Shown piece by piece: positions 17,892 through 27,038 of a DNA stretch of 64,000 nt. Under the pieces are notes generated by a model. The model searched no databases, was not told the DNA's origin, and saw nothing but the letters and a program-made list of their open reading frames with translations. Source of the stretch: Hyphomicrobium sp. 99. Its GTDB lineage: Bacteria > Pseudomonadota > Alphaproteobacteria > Rhizobiales > Hyphomicrobiaceae. The stretch lies in contig NZ_KQ031382.1 of the NCBI RefSeq assembly GCF_000384335.2, positions 310,001-374,000 of the forward strand, given 5' to 3'. The translations under genes and the position numbers were made by a program. The number at the start of each line of letters is the position of its first letter. Position 1 is the stretch's first letter.

Positions 17892-19970
17892 TCACGCGGC
17901 GAGCCCGCGCTTCTTCAACAATCCGTCGATCTTCGGTGGCCGTCCGCGAAACGCCACGTAAGCCGCGTGTGGATCGCGCCGGTTTCCGGCCGAATAAATG
18001 AACTCATGAAGCTTCTTCGCCGTCGCCGGATGAAACACGTTTCCGGTTTCCTCGAACGCGGCGAAGGCGTCGGCGTCCATCACCTCGGACCACAAGTAGC
18101 TGTAATAGCCCGCCGCATAACCCGACATGATGTGCATGAAGTGCGGCAAGCGATGCCGCATCACGATCTCTTTCGGCATCTCGATCTCGCTGAGCGTCGC
18201 GCTCTCGAAACCTTCGACATCGCCGACCGATGCCGGCTCGGCAGAATAAAGCGCCATGTCGACGAGCGCCGACGACGTATATTCGATCGTCGCAAAGCCC
18301 TGATTGAAGTTCCGCGCTGCAGCTAACCGCTGCCGCAAAACCTTCGGCATCGGCTTGCCAGTCTTGTAATGGAGTGCATGCTTTTCGAGAACATCCGGCG
18401 TCGAGAGCCAGTGCTCGTAAAGCTGTGACGGCAGCTCCACGAAATCGCGCGATACCGACGTTCCTGAAATCGACGGATACGTCACGTTGGAAAGCAACCC
18501 GTGCAGCCCGTGACCGAACTCATGGAAAAGCGTCCGCGCATCATCGAACGAGAGGAGCGCAGGCTCGCCCTCGCCGCCCTTCGTAAAGTTCAGCACGTTG
18601 ACGATGATCGGGCTCTGCCCCTTGCCGAGCTTATGCTGCGTGCGGAATGCCGACATCCAGGCGCCGGAACGCTTCGTCGGCCGCGCGAAATAATCGCCCA
18701 TGAAAATGCCGACGTGCGCGCCCTTCTTGTCGAGAACCTCCCAGACCCGAACTTCCGGGTGATAGCGCGGAAGATCCTTCCGCTCCTGGAACTTCAAGCC
18801 GAACAAGCGTGACGCTGTATCGAACGCCGCTTTGATCATGTGATCAAGCTCCAGATAGGGCTGAAGCTTCGATTCATCGAAATCGTATTTCGCTTTGCGG
18901 ACCTTCTCTGAATAATACCGCCAGTCCCACGGCATGATCTCGGCGTTGTCGCCGGAATTCTGAGCCTCGGCGGCGAGCGCATCGCGTTCTTCTTTGGCGC
19001 GCACGACCGCTTTCTGCCAGACCGCGCGAAGAAGCTCGTCGACCGTCCCCGGCGTTTTCGCCATCGTGTCTTGCAGGCTGAATTCGGCGAACGTCGGGAA
19101 ACCCATCAACCGCGCGTATTCTCCGCGCAGCGCCACGGCCTCGGCGACGATCTGACGGTTGTCAGTCTCGCCCTCATGCGCGCCACGGCTTGTCCATGCA
19201 TTGAAAGCCTGCTCGCGCAAATCGCGCCGGCTCGAATAGGTGAGAAAGCCTTCCACACTCGAACGCGCGAGCGTGATCATCGCCTTGCCCGCAAACCCCG
19301 CATCGGCGGCAGCGCGCTCGGCGCTTTCTCTCAGCGTGTCCGGCAGGCCAGCGAGATCGTTCTCGCCATCGAGAACAAGCCGCCACGACTGCTCGTCCTT
19401 CAGCACATTCTGCATGAACTGTGTAACGAGGGTCGCGAGCCGCGCATTGATTTCTTTGACGCGCGATTTGTCCGCAGCCGAAAGCCGGGCGCCTGCGCGA
19501 ACGAATTCGAGATGATGCCGCTCGAGAACGCGCAAGTCTTCTTCGCCAAGCTTCAGAGCATTGCGCCGCTCGTAGAGATCGTCGATGCGTTTGAAGAGGC
19601 GCTTGTCGAGCAGGATCTGTGTTTCATGCGCAGCAAATCGCGGCGCCATCTCGCGCGCTATTTCCTGAAACTCCGGCGTCGAATCGGAACCCTCGAGATT
19701 CCAGAAAACGGACGCGACACGTGAAAGCTGAGTGCCGCTCTTCTCGAAAGCCACGATGGTGTTGGCGAATGTCGGCTTGGCGGTATTCTTCGCGATCAGC
19801 TCAATCTCGGCTTTATGTTCGCGAAAGGCCGCATCGAGCGCCGGTTTGAAATGACGCGCTTCGATCTTTTCGAACGGCGGCATGCCGAACGGGCCGTTCC
19901 ACTTTGTTGTAAGCGGATTGACACTCGGCTTGGATCGCGGCTTCGGAGCCACTCTGCGCTTTGCTATCAT
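17892..19970 (-). CDS. M3-family peptidyl-dipeptidase / oligopeptidase
   Basis: 692-residue zinc metallopeptidase of family M3 (Dcp/OpdA type). FHEFGHGLHGLLS near residue 485 is the HExxH active site, with the third ligand Glu in the following helix region. The N-terminus WNGPFGMPPFEKIEARHFKPAL matches family members; no signal peptide is seen, so it is probably cytoplasmic and degrades short peptides. A basic run (KRRVAPKPRSKPS) precedes the conserved part. It is convergent with the DUF1223 gene. Confidence 0.93.
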   Translation of the reverse strand: MIAKRRVAPKPRSKPSVNPLTTKWNGPFGMPPFEKIEARHFKPALDAAFREHKAEIELIAKNTAKPTFANTIVAFEKSGTQLSRVASVFWNLEGSDSTPEFQEIAREMAPRFAAHETQILLDKRLFKRIDDLYERRNALKLGEEDLRVLERHHLEFVRAGARLSAADKSRVKEINARLATLVTQFMQNVLKDEQSWRLVLDGENDLAGLPDTLRESAERAAADAGFAGKAMITLARSSVEGFLTYSSRRDLREQAFNAWTSRGAHEGETDNRQIVAEAVALRGEYARLMGFPTFAEFSLQDTMAKTPGTVDELLRAVWQKAVVRAKEERDALAAEAQNSGDNAEIMPWDWRYYSEKVRKAKYDFDESKLQPYLELDHMIKAAFDTASRLFGLKFQERKDLPRYHPEVRVWEVLDKKGAHVGIFMGDYFARPTKRSGAWMSAFRTQHKLGKGQSPIIVNVLNFTKGGEGEPALLSFDDARTLFHEFGHGLHGLLSNVTYPSISGTSVSRDFVELPSQLYEHWLSTPDVLEKHALHYKTGKPMPKVLRQRLAAARNFNQGFATIEYTSSALVDMALYSAEPASVGDVEGFESATLSEIEMPKEIVMRHRLPHFMHIMSGYAAGYYSYLWSEVMDADAFAAFEETGNVFHPATAKKLHEFIYSAGNRRDPHAAYVAFRGRPPKIDGLLKKRGLAA

Positions 19971-20435
19971 CTTGAGATCGGTCTCTAATTACCCCGGCAA
20001 TGTTACTTTATATACGCACAAAACTTTGCGTCCGCTAATGAAACAGTTGCAATGCACAAAGACGAAGAACCAGCCTTTTGGACTGGTTCTCCGGGAGTGT
20101 CTGACAATCGGGGGAAGAGGGTCAGCTTGGACGGGGGAGCCAAGCTGCAGGAGGGGAAGAGTTGCCTGAGAATCCCGCCTCGAAACTATGGCCCCGGGGG
20201 GCTGGGGGGCTATAAGTCCAGAGCCGGTCCTTTGAAGCTTGACCCTAAGGCAACGGTTATCTTTATTGCGTTTTATTACGGCTGTTTGTGGCCCCGCGAG
20301 AGTCCTGATTTTGTCAGTCTCACGGTCTTTCCGTGCACCCCTCATTGAGTCTCGTCATAAGATTATCAAAGGTGCTCTCTTGCATTCCGCGAGCGTTGGC
20401 GCGATCTTTAAGATGCCAACGATGGACAAGACCAT
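19971..20435. other. 465-bp intergenic region with strong hairpins
   Basis: No convincing gene. It holds an AT-rich start (tactttatatacgc), then AGAACCAG (20066-20073) / CTGGTTCT (20083-20090), then CAGCTTGG (20121-20128) / CCAAGCTG (20138-20145), and a very G-rich stretch near 20190-20212. A 97-codon open frame at 20052-20348 lacks a ribosome site and protein-like composition. The stems could belong to an untranslated RNA or the leader of the DUF2794 gene. Confidence 0.4.
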
Positions 20436-20816
20436 TTGAGCGAAACAACCGACCCGATAGTTTTCCGCCCGCGTCCAGCGGGCAAGCTTGGATCCTCCGA
20501 GACAGCGGAGCCAAGTCGGCGTACCACTTTTGATCGATACGAGCTGACCGCAATCCTGGACCTCTATGGTCGCAAGGTCGCCTCAGGCGCTTGGCGCGAT
20601 TACGCCATCGACCTCCTCCGCGACAAGGCAGTCTTCTCGGTTTATCGAAAATCCAGCGAATATCCGCTCTACCGCATCGAGAAGGATTTGCGGCTGGCGC
20701 GCAAGCAGGGCGCTTACAGCGTCATCGCCGCCGGCGGCCTGATCATGAAGCGCGGCCAGGATCTGAAGCGCGTTCTAAGCGTGCTGGAAGATCGCCCAGG
20801 CGTCGTCGGGGTCTAA
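20436..20816 (+). CDS. DUF2794 protein
   Basis: 126-residue protein of the alphaproteobacterial family DUF2794; FDRYELTAILDLYGRKVASG, WRDYAIDLLRDKAVFSVYRK and LYRIEKDLRLARKQGAYSV are its conserved blocks. The first about 30 residues are variable. The start is taken as TTG at 20436, the only in-frame start near the family N-terminus, without a strong ribosome site. Function unknown; likely cytosolic. Confidence 0.85.
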   Translation: MSETTDPIVFRPRPAGKLGSSETAEPSRRTTFDRYELTAILDLYGRKVASGAWRDYAIDLLRDKAVFSVYRKSSEYPLYRIEKDLRLARKQGAYSVIAAGGLIMKRGQDLKRVLSVLEDRPGVVGV

Positions 20817-20874
20817 TCCATTATCCGAGCTGGCCCAGACGCCGCTCGGCACGCGCATCCGTCGAACCCAATAA

Positions 20875-20901
20875 GAAAGGCCCCGGAGACCGGGGCCTTT
20901 C
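20875..20901. terminator. Bidirectional rho-independent terminator
   Basis: Perfect 12-bp stem GAAAGGCCCCGG (20875-20886) / CCGGGGCCTTTC (20890-20901) with a three-base loop. The stem ends in AAA/TTT on both sides and sits between convergent genes (DUF2794 and the Bax1-like gene). Confidence 0.85.
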
Positions 20902-20924
20902 TCAATTCCGGGACGTCTCGAACG

Positions 20925-21692
20925 TTAGTTGTTGTTCGAGTTCGCCAATCCCAACAGGTTCAGGATGTGGATGAACAGCGTCACGAACGAGCCATAGAGC
21001 ATGAAGGCGCCGAAGATCGACGAACGCTTCAGCTGGGCTTCGTTACCGTAAGCCGCCTGCTCGATGTACATCGACTTGATCGCCTGGGTTTCGAATGCCG
21101 TGACGACCGAGAAGAGCAGCACGACGACGGCCGAGATACCCATGCTCACCATCTTGCTGGTGCCGGCATCGTTGATGAAGAAATAGCTGCCCAGCATGAC
21201 GATGATCAAACCGATCGACGCCATCGAGAGGAAGCCGCTCCAGCCCGTCATGTCCTTCTTCGTCGTGTAACCGACGAGGCTCGTCACGCCGAACGTCGCG
21301 GCCGCGATGAAGAATGCCTGACCCACGAGGCCAGCCATGCCCATGCCGACGTACAGCGAAATCATCGGAGCGATCAAAGCGCCCCAGAGCGCGCAATAGA
21401 GCCAGTAAGCGCCCTGCGCGAGAACTTCACTGCCGCCGTAGAATAGACGGGGTGCAAACCAGCCGAGGCCGAGCACAGCCGCAAACACGACCCACTTCAT
21501 CGGGCCCAGTGCAATCGCCGCCATCACCTGCGGGTTTGCCATCAAAAGCATGACCACAACCGCGGTGCCGGCCACGCCGAGCGCCATATAGTTGTAGGTG
21601 CCGAGCATAAACGAGCGCAATCCCTGGTCGATCGCGCCAGATGTCCGTGCGCCGCCGTACGGGCTATTAGGGCGCGTAAAAACTTCAGCCAT
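20925..21692 (-). CDS. Bax inhibitor-1/YccA family membrane protein
   Basis: 255-residue protein with seven membrane helices. The start at 21692 gives MAEVFTRPNSPYGGA, with GAGGA 10 bases upstream; an upstream GTG was rejected. FMLGTYNYMALGVAGTAVV, GMAGLVGQAFFIAAATFG and the C-terminal FGAFMLYGSFVTLFIHILNL fit the BI-1 (UPF0005) family of pH-sensitive calcium-leak channels or FtsH modulators. No partner gene is adjacent. Confidence 0.93.
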   Translation of the reverse strand: MAEVFTRPNSPYGGARTSGAIDQGLRSFMLGTYNYMALGVAGTAVVVMLLMANPQVMAAIALGPMKWVVFAAVLGLGWFAPRLFYGGSEVLAQGAYWLYCALWGALIAPMISLYVGMGMAGLVGQAFFIAAATFGVTSLVGYTTKKDMTGWSGFLSMASIGLIIVMLGSYFFINDAGTSKMVSMGISAVVVLLFSVVTAFETQAIKSMYIEQAAYGNEAQLKRSSIFGAFMLYGSFVTLFIHILNLLGLANSNNN

Positions 21693-21795
21693 TGTCGTCG
21701 TATCCTCGTGTTGTCCGGTCAATGCCGGTCCCGCGTGATCATATGTTGTTCGGGTAGAAGTCTTTCAAGACCGCGTAAATAAAAGACTTATCCTT

Positions 21796-24372
21796 TTATT
21801 CGGAACGTAGATAAGGCGCCGGTGGCGCTCTCAGAATAGCCCACGTACCGAAGCCTCCGAACACGGCGATCATCGCGGCGGCGATTCCCAAACTAAACCC
21901 GACGGACCTCAAGGAGAAGACATATTCCAGTTCCATGACCCGGGTGACGGCCACCCAGGCAATCGCACTCCCGAGCAGAATAGCCACCAGCGCGGCAATC
22001 AGGGCGAGCAGCGCGTATTCCCAGGCATGAACCTCGAGGATCTGGCGCCGCCGGGCCCCGATCGTTTTCAGGATGACGGCCTCCAGCACGCGCCGGCGCT
22101 GGGCAGTCACCAAGGCTCCCGCGAGGACCAGCGCACCCGCCGTCAACGTGACGCTGCCCGCCACCTGCACGGCGACCATGACCTTCGCAAAAATCTTGCT
22201 GAACTGATCGATCGCGTCGCGAACCCGGATCGCGCTCACCCCCGGATAGGTCCGGCCGAGGTCGCGAACCATTTCAGATTCAGCTCCGGGCGTGCCGCCC
22301 GGCGGCAACCGCACGGTCGCCAGCAGATTGTGCGGAGCAGCCCTGAGCGTATTAGGCGAGAACACCATGATGAAGTTCAGCGCGATGCTTTCCCATTTGA
22401 CGTCGCGGGTGCTCGCAACCTTCGCCTCGATGTTGCGGCCGAGGACGTTGACGGTGACGCTATCGCCCAAGCCGATCCCGAGCTTTTTCGCAATCTCGCC
22501 CTCGAACGAGACGAGCGGCGGACCGTTGTAGTCCTTGTCCCACCACGTCCCGCCCGAAACGGTCGAGCCCTCGGGAACGGTCTCCGAGTAGCTGAGGCCG
22601 CGATCGCTGTTCAAAACCCATTGAGTGTCGGCCGGAAACGTCAGCTGTTCGACCGGCTTGCCCTTGAGCGCGACAATCCGGCCCCTAAGCATTGGCGCCT
22701 CGACGAGAGACGCGCCGGGTATGTGGTGTGAAACGCGGTCTTTGAGAGCGTCGTAATCTCCGGGCGGGATATCGAGCAGGAAGTAATCGGGCGCCTCAGC
22801 CGGCAACCGTTCCTGGAGATCGGCGACGAGAGCCGCATTGGCGAGCCCGACTGCGACGAGCAGCGAGAGCCCTGTCCCGAGCGACAGAAGAACCGACCGC
22901 GTCAGGCCGTCGGGCGACGCAATGTTTCGAAGCGCGAGGCCAAGTTCGGGCCGCCGAGGCCGTGGCAGCCGTCCGGCAAGGCGCGAGAGATAACCGCCAA
23001 GCCACCCGAACACGGCAAGCATCACGACGAGGCCTGCGATCACGTAGAGCGCGATCGAGCGCGGCTCCGACGTCGCGACGGCAACGCCGACGAGAAGCGC
23101 GGCAAGCACTCCCATGATCGCGATGAGCGCCGGACGCGGCCTGCCACCTGGCGAATTGACGGAATCGCGAAACAACACACTCGCTTTGACATTCTCGGCG
23201 CGCCCGAGCGGCCAAAGTGCGAATAGCAGCGCGATGAGCGCGCCATAGAGCGCGGCGATCCCCAAACTCTGCGGCGACACCTGAATATTGATGCGGACCG
23301 GCAAGAGGTCGCCATAGAACGCGTCGATGAGCGCTGGCAAGGCAACGCCGAGCGCCAAGCCGATCGCGATGCCGATCACAGTCATCAGTCCGAGTTGAAC
23401 GAGGAAAATCCCCATGATTTGCGACCCGGAAGCGCCAACGCTCCGAAGCGTCGCGATCACCTTCATGCGCTTATCGATGAACGTGGAAACCGCATTCGCG
23501 ATCCCGACGCCGCCGACGAGAAGCGATGCGAGCCCGATGAGGATCAGGAATTGCCTGAGCCTTTCCAGAACCCTGGTGATTTGCGGCGACGGATCGAAAC
23601 GATCGCCGCTCGAAAAGCCGCCATCGGGAAGCTTTTGCGCGACGTTAGTCCGCAAAGCGGAGAGGGTTTGCTTGTCAGCCGCCGCCTCGTCCGGAAGCTC
23701 GATTGCATAGCGCCAGCGGATCAGCGTCCCTGGCTTGACGAGGTCCGTCTTCTCGAGCGTTGCGAGAGAAACGAAGATCCGCGGCCCGTACGTCATCCGG
23801 TCCGCAACGGCATCGGGCTCGTTATGGAGAATGCCCCCGATCCTCACCTCGGCTTCACCGATGCGCATCTTATCGCCGACCTTGAGACCGAGCCGATCGA
23901 GAAGCATCGCGTCGGCAACAGCGCCATCGCCAGCAATCGCGTGAGCAAATGAACCGCTGCTCTTGAGAGTCACGTCGCCCGCAAGCGGATAGGCGCTATC
24001 GACACCCTTGAGTTCTGCGAGCGCCTGATCCGATCCATCGATGCGGCGCGCCATCGTCCGCATGGTGGCGGTTTCGCTCACCCGCCCGAGGCCTTCGAAA
24101 ACCGCGCGCTCGGCCGGGGTCGCGCGAACGTGCGCGCGCGCAAACATAACGTCACCACCAAGGATCACCTCGCCTTGCGTCACAAGCCCGGCGCGCAATG
24201 CGTCCGCCAGCGCGCCGACCGCCGCGATCACCATGACGCCCAGCGCCAGACACGCAATGAAGATCCGGAAGCCGTCGAAACCGTTACGAAGCTCGCGCAA
24301 ACCGAGCCGCAGGATCGTCCGCAGTCCAGCCCGCTGGCGGGGCCCAGCGCTTTCCAACACCGACATCGTCAC
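21796..24372 (-). CDS. ybbP: FtsX-like ABC transporter permease, YbbP type
   Basis: 858 residues with two copies of the FtsX/MacB-type permease unit. The first has an N-terminal helix near residue 38, a large periplasmic domain and three helices around 265-385. A central helix pair lies near 410-460, a second extracytoplasmic domain follows, and three C-terminal helices end the protein. It pairs with the ATPase gene whose end overlaps its start by four bases. The YbbA-YbbP exporter and TesA are also neighbours in Escherichia coli, supporting the naming. The substrate is unknown; lipid or lipoprotein-linked export is a common proposal. Confidence 0.9.
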   Translation of the reverse strand: MTMSVLESAGPRQRAGLRTILRLGLRELRNGFDGFRIFIACLALGVMVIAAVGALADALRAGLVTQGEVILGGDVMFARAHVRATPAERAVFEGLGRVSETATMRTMARRIDGSDQALAELKGVDSAYPLAGDVTLKSSGSFAHAIAGDGAVADAMLLDRLGLKVGDKMRIGEAEVRIGGILHNEPDAVADRMTYGPRIFVSLATLEKTDLVKPGTLIRWRYAIELPDEAAADKQTLSALRTNVAQKLPDGGFSSGDRFDPSPQITRVLERLRQFLILIGLASLLVGGVGIANAVSTFIDKRMKVIATLRSVGASGSQIMGIFLVQLGLMTVIGIAIGLALGVALPALIDAFYGDLLPVRINIQVSPQSLGIAALYGALIALLFALWPLGRAENVKASVLFRDSVNSPGGRPRPALIAIMGVLAALLVGVAVATSEPRSIALYVIAGLVVMLAVFGWLGGYLSRLAGRLPRPRRPELGLALRNIASPDGLTRSVLLSLGTGLSLLVAVGLANAALVADLQERLPAEAPDYFLLDIPPGDYDALKDRVSHHIPGASLVEAPMLRGRIVALKGKPVEQLTFPADTQWVLNSDRGLSYSETVPEGSTVSGGTWWDKDYNGPPLVSFEGEIAKKLGIGLGDSVTVNVLGRNIEAKVASTRDVKWESIALNFIMVFSPNTLRAAPHNLLATVRLPPGGTPGAESEMVRDLGRTYPGVSAIRVRDAIDQFSKIFAKVMVAVQVAGSVTLTAGALVLAGALVTAQRRRVLEAVILKTIGARRRQILEVHAWEYALLALIAALVAILLGSAIAWVAVTRVMELEYVFSLRSVGFSLGIAAAMIAVFGGFGTWAILRAPPAPYLRSE

Positions 24373-25079
24373 GACGACACCGCGTGCATCGCGGCGTTCG
24401 AACTCTCGTCGGAAACGACGGACCCGTCCGTCATGCGAATGACGCGATCCGCCATCGCCGCGAGCTTATTATCGTGCGTAACGATGACGAGCGTCGCGTT
24501 GCGCCGTTCGCGAAGCCCAAACAAGAGATCGATGATCTGCCGCCCCGTGCGGCCATCGAGATTCCCCGTCGGCTCGTCGGCGAAAATGATTTCCGGCGAT
24601 CGGCTGAGCGCCCGCGCAATGGCGACGCGTTGCTGCTCGCCTCCGGAAAGCTCCGCCGGAAAATGATCGACGCGCGCCGAAAGCCCGACCTCGTCCAAAA
24701 GACCGCGAGCCGTCTCAAAAGCCTTGCTGTCGCCAGCGAGTTCCATCGGCAAAGCGACGTTCTCGATCGCTGTCATCGTCGGGACAAGGTGGAATGATTG
24801 GAAGACAATGCCCATCTCCGCGCCGCGCAGCATGGCAAGCTCATCTTCTGACAGAGGTCCGATGTTCCGCCCCGAAACGATGATCTCACCACTCGTCGCG
24901 CGCTCGAGGCCCGCCATCGTCATGAGAAGCGAAGTCTTGCCGGATCCCGATGGTCCAACGATCGCCGCCGACTGTCCTCGCGGGATAGCAAGCGACACGC
25001 CGCGCAGAATATGGACTGAGCCTGCCCGGCTCGTCAGAGAGAGATGCACATTGTTGAGTTTGATGATGGGTTCGCTCAA
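24369..25079 (-). CDS. ybbA: ABC transporter ATPase, YbbA type
   Basis: 236-residue ATPase with Walker A GPSGSGKTS, signature LSGGEQQRVAIARAL, Walker B IIFADEPTGNLD and the switch His of IVTHDNKLA. The LolD/MacB-like pattern agrees with an FtsX-type permease partner encoded immediately downstream. Transcribed divergently from tesA, with 93 bp between start codons. Confidence 0.93.
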   Translation of the reverse strand: MSEPIIKLNNVHLSLTSRAGSVHILRGVSLAIPRGQSAAIVGPSGSGKTSLLMTMAGLERATSGEIIVSGRNIGPLSEDELAMLRGAEMGIVFQSFHLVPTMTAIENVALPMELAGDSKAFETARGLLDEVGLSARVDHFPAELSGGEQQRVAIARALSRSPEIIFADEPTGNLDGRTGRQIIDLLFGLRERRNATLVIVTHDNKLAAMADRVIRMTDGSVVSDESSNAAMHAVSS

Positions 25080-25172
25080 GCTAAGATGCCTTGCATTGTC
25101 GGGGCGGGCTTGTACCGCTCGTACGGAGCCTCTACGTCAGCTTATGAAATGCGAGATGTGTGGGGCCGAAAA

Positions 25173-25868
25173 ATGAACGTTGCGTTTTCCCTCACCCCCG
25201 GCTGGATCGCGAAAGCGGCACTCTGCCTCACAATGATTTTTGCCTGCATAGCTGCTCCCGGCATGACAGTCTCGGCCGCCGGTCAAACACGACCGTCAAC
25301 GATTGTAGCTTTCGGGGATAGTCTTACCGCTGGTTATGGCGTCAAAACCAATGAATCGTTTCCCGCTCAGCTTCAGATGGCGCTTGAGGCGAGGGGGCAC
25401 AAGGTCAATGTGGTCAATGCCGGTGTTTCGGGCGATACGACATCCGATGGCTTGGCGCGGCTCGATTGGGCGCTCGACCCGAAGCCCGACGCTGTGATCG
25501 TGGAGCTTGGAGCCAACGACGCCCTCCGAGGCATCGACCCGAAAGTGCCGCGCGCCAATCTCGACAAGATGCTGGCCGCGTTGAAAGCCAACGGCATTCC
25601 CGTGCTTCTCACCGGCATGAAGGCGCCCAACAATTGGGGTGCGGACTACGCCAAGACCTTCGATGCGATCTACCCAGATCTTGCCGCGAAATACGAAGTC
25701 CCACTCTACCCTTTTTTCCTCGATGGCGTAGCGCTGGATCGATCGTTCACGCAGCCTGATGGCCTGCATCCGACTGGAGCCGGGGTGGCCGAGATCGTCA
25801 GGCGCATCCTGCCCGACGCCGAAGCGCTCGTCGCAAGCGTTGAGCAAAAGTCAGCGCTGGGAAAATAA
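25173..25868 (+). CDS. tesA: Arylesterase / lysophospholipase TesA (GDSL hydrolase)
   Basis: 231 residues from the ATG at 25173, with a signal peptide (helix about 14-36, cleavage near VSAAG). The SGNH blocks are GDSLTAGYGV (catalytic Ser), NAGVSGDTT (Gly), ELGANDALRG (Asn) and DGLHPTGAG (Asp, His). It hydrolyses acyl thioesters or lysophospholipids in the periplasm. Longer in-frame starts upstream overlap the ybbA start and have poor ribosome sites. Confidence 0.93.
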   Translation: MNVAFSLTPGWIAKAALCLTMIFACIAAPGMTVSAAGQTRPSTIVAFGDSLTAGYGVKTNESFPAQLQMALEARGHKVNVVNAGVSGDTTSDGLARLDWALDPKPDAVIVELGANDALRGIDPKVPRANLDKMLAALKANGIPVLLTGMKAPNNWGADYAKTFDAIYPDLAAKYEVPLYPFFLDGVALDRSFTQPDGLHPTGAGVAEIVRRILPDAEALVASVEQKSALGK

Positions 25869-25904
25869 CCGCGCAGTCACCCTCTCGCGAGCAAGGACAT
25901 TCCG

Positions 25905-26477
25905 ATGCCCCGCTTGTTCACCGCCATCGAGTTACCGGATGATATCCGCGAAGAGCTTCATCGCCTTCGTGTGCCGCTGCCCGGCGCGCGCTGGCTGTTG
26001 CCCGAGAGCTATCACATCACGCTGAGGTTCGGCGGCGATATCGACAATGCGCTAGCGCGCGAGTTCACAGCAAACCTCGCCATGATCGAACCCGACGGAT
26101 TCGAAATTCGCCTCTCGGGCCTCGGCGCATTCGGCGGCGATGATCCTCGTTCGATTTTCGCCGCCGTTGAACCTCGCCCCGAGCTTGAGGAATTGGCGCG
26201 GACACACGAGAAAGCGGCGCGCAACGCGGGCCTGCCGCCCGATACGCGTCCGTTCAAACCACACGTCACGCTCGCGAGGTTGAAGCACTCGAATGCCGAT
26301 GTGGTCGCGCGATTTCTTTCGCTTTACGGCGGCTACCGATCCGAGCCGTTCTTTGTCACGCGAACGCTGTTGATGTCGTCGCGGCCCGGCATCGGCGGCG
26401 GTCCCTATGGGATCGAAGACCGCTTTCCGATGCGTGGATTGGGATTCCTCGCCGACGACAATGAAGCGAGCTGGTAG
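25905..26477 (+). CDS. thpR: RNA 2',3'-cyclic phosphodiesterase ThpR (LigT-like)
   Basis: 190-residue 2H phosphoesterase with the two HxTx motifs HITLRF (near residue 42) and HVTLAR (near residue 123). It opens 2',3'-cyclic phosphate ends of RNA. AAGGAC lies seven bases upstream of the ATG. It follows tesA after 36 bp and converges on the DUF2865 gene, five bases away. Confidence 0.92.
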   Translation: MPRLFTAIELPDDIREELHRLRVPLPGARWLLPESYHITLRFGGDIDNALAREFTANLAMIEPDGFEIRLSGLGAFGGDDPRSIFAAVEPRPELEELARTHEKAARNAGLPPDTRPFKPHVTLARLKHSNADVVARFLSLYGGYRSEPFFVTRTLLMSSRPGIGGGPYGIEDRFPMRGLGFLADDNEASW

Positions 26478-26482
26478 CAAGC

Positions 26483-26917
26483 CTAGCGAACCGCCTTCTG
26501 CGATCGCGCTTCGGACGCCTTGGCTGAATATTTCTGATGCCGCGCCGCTGCTTCGCGCGACCAAGGTGCCGGTTTGCAAGCGCATCCCTGGACGATCGCG
26601 CGCTGGAATTCGAACGCATGAGGCTCATCGGCATACCTGTGCCCGGCGAGATCGATCATCGTCCCGGGATTGCCGCCATAGAGCGGAAAATAAAAAAGTC
26701 GCGCCTCCGACCCGCACGCCGATGCACACGTTTGAGCATCGCGCGAAAAATTCGCCGGACGCTGGTTCTGGTGAATCGGAAAGTAGAAACCATCGCAACT
26801 TCGGACGCACATCGTCGTGTAAGGAGCGCCGTTGTCGAGTGCCAACGCCTCGCCACCGATGATGCAAAGAATGGCAACGAGCAAAATGCCTCGCCGCACG
26901 CACGAAAAAATGAGCAT
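26483..26917 (-). CDS. DUF2865 secreted protein
   Basis: 144 residues with a signal peptide (RRGILLVAILCIIGGEALAL) and the DUF2865 core: MCVRSCDGFYFPI, CASACGSEARLFYFP and AFEFQRAIVQGCACKPAPW. Six cysteines suggest disulfides in the periplasm or outside the cell. Conserved in Hyphomicrobiales; function unknown. Confidence 0.85.
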   Translation of the reverse strand: MLIFSCVRRGILLVAILCIIGGEALALDNGAPYTTMCVRSCDGFYFPIHQNQRPANFSRDAQTCASACGSEARLFYFPLYGGNPGTMIDLAGHRYADEPHAFEFQRAIVQGCACKPAPWSREAAARHQKYSAKASEARSQKAVR

Positions 26918-27038
26918 ACGAAAACTCGATTGGCGCCGCTCGGGCTACCCCGCCGCGGGCAAATATCGCCGGCACCATGCGCGCGACGGCCAAAAAAATC
27001 TTCGCGTTTGCTGAGCCGAATGGGTAGCCCGGGCGCGC

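Noticed and set aside
20052..20348. 97-codon plus-strand open frame in the gap before DUF2794
   Set aside because: No ribosome site, odd composition and overlap with strong hairpins.
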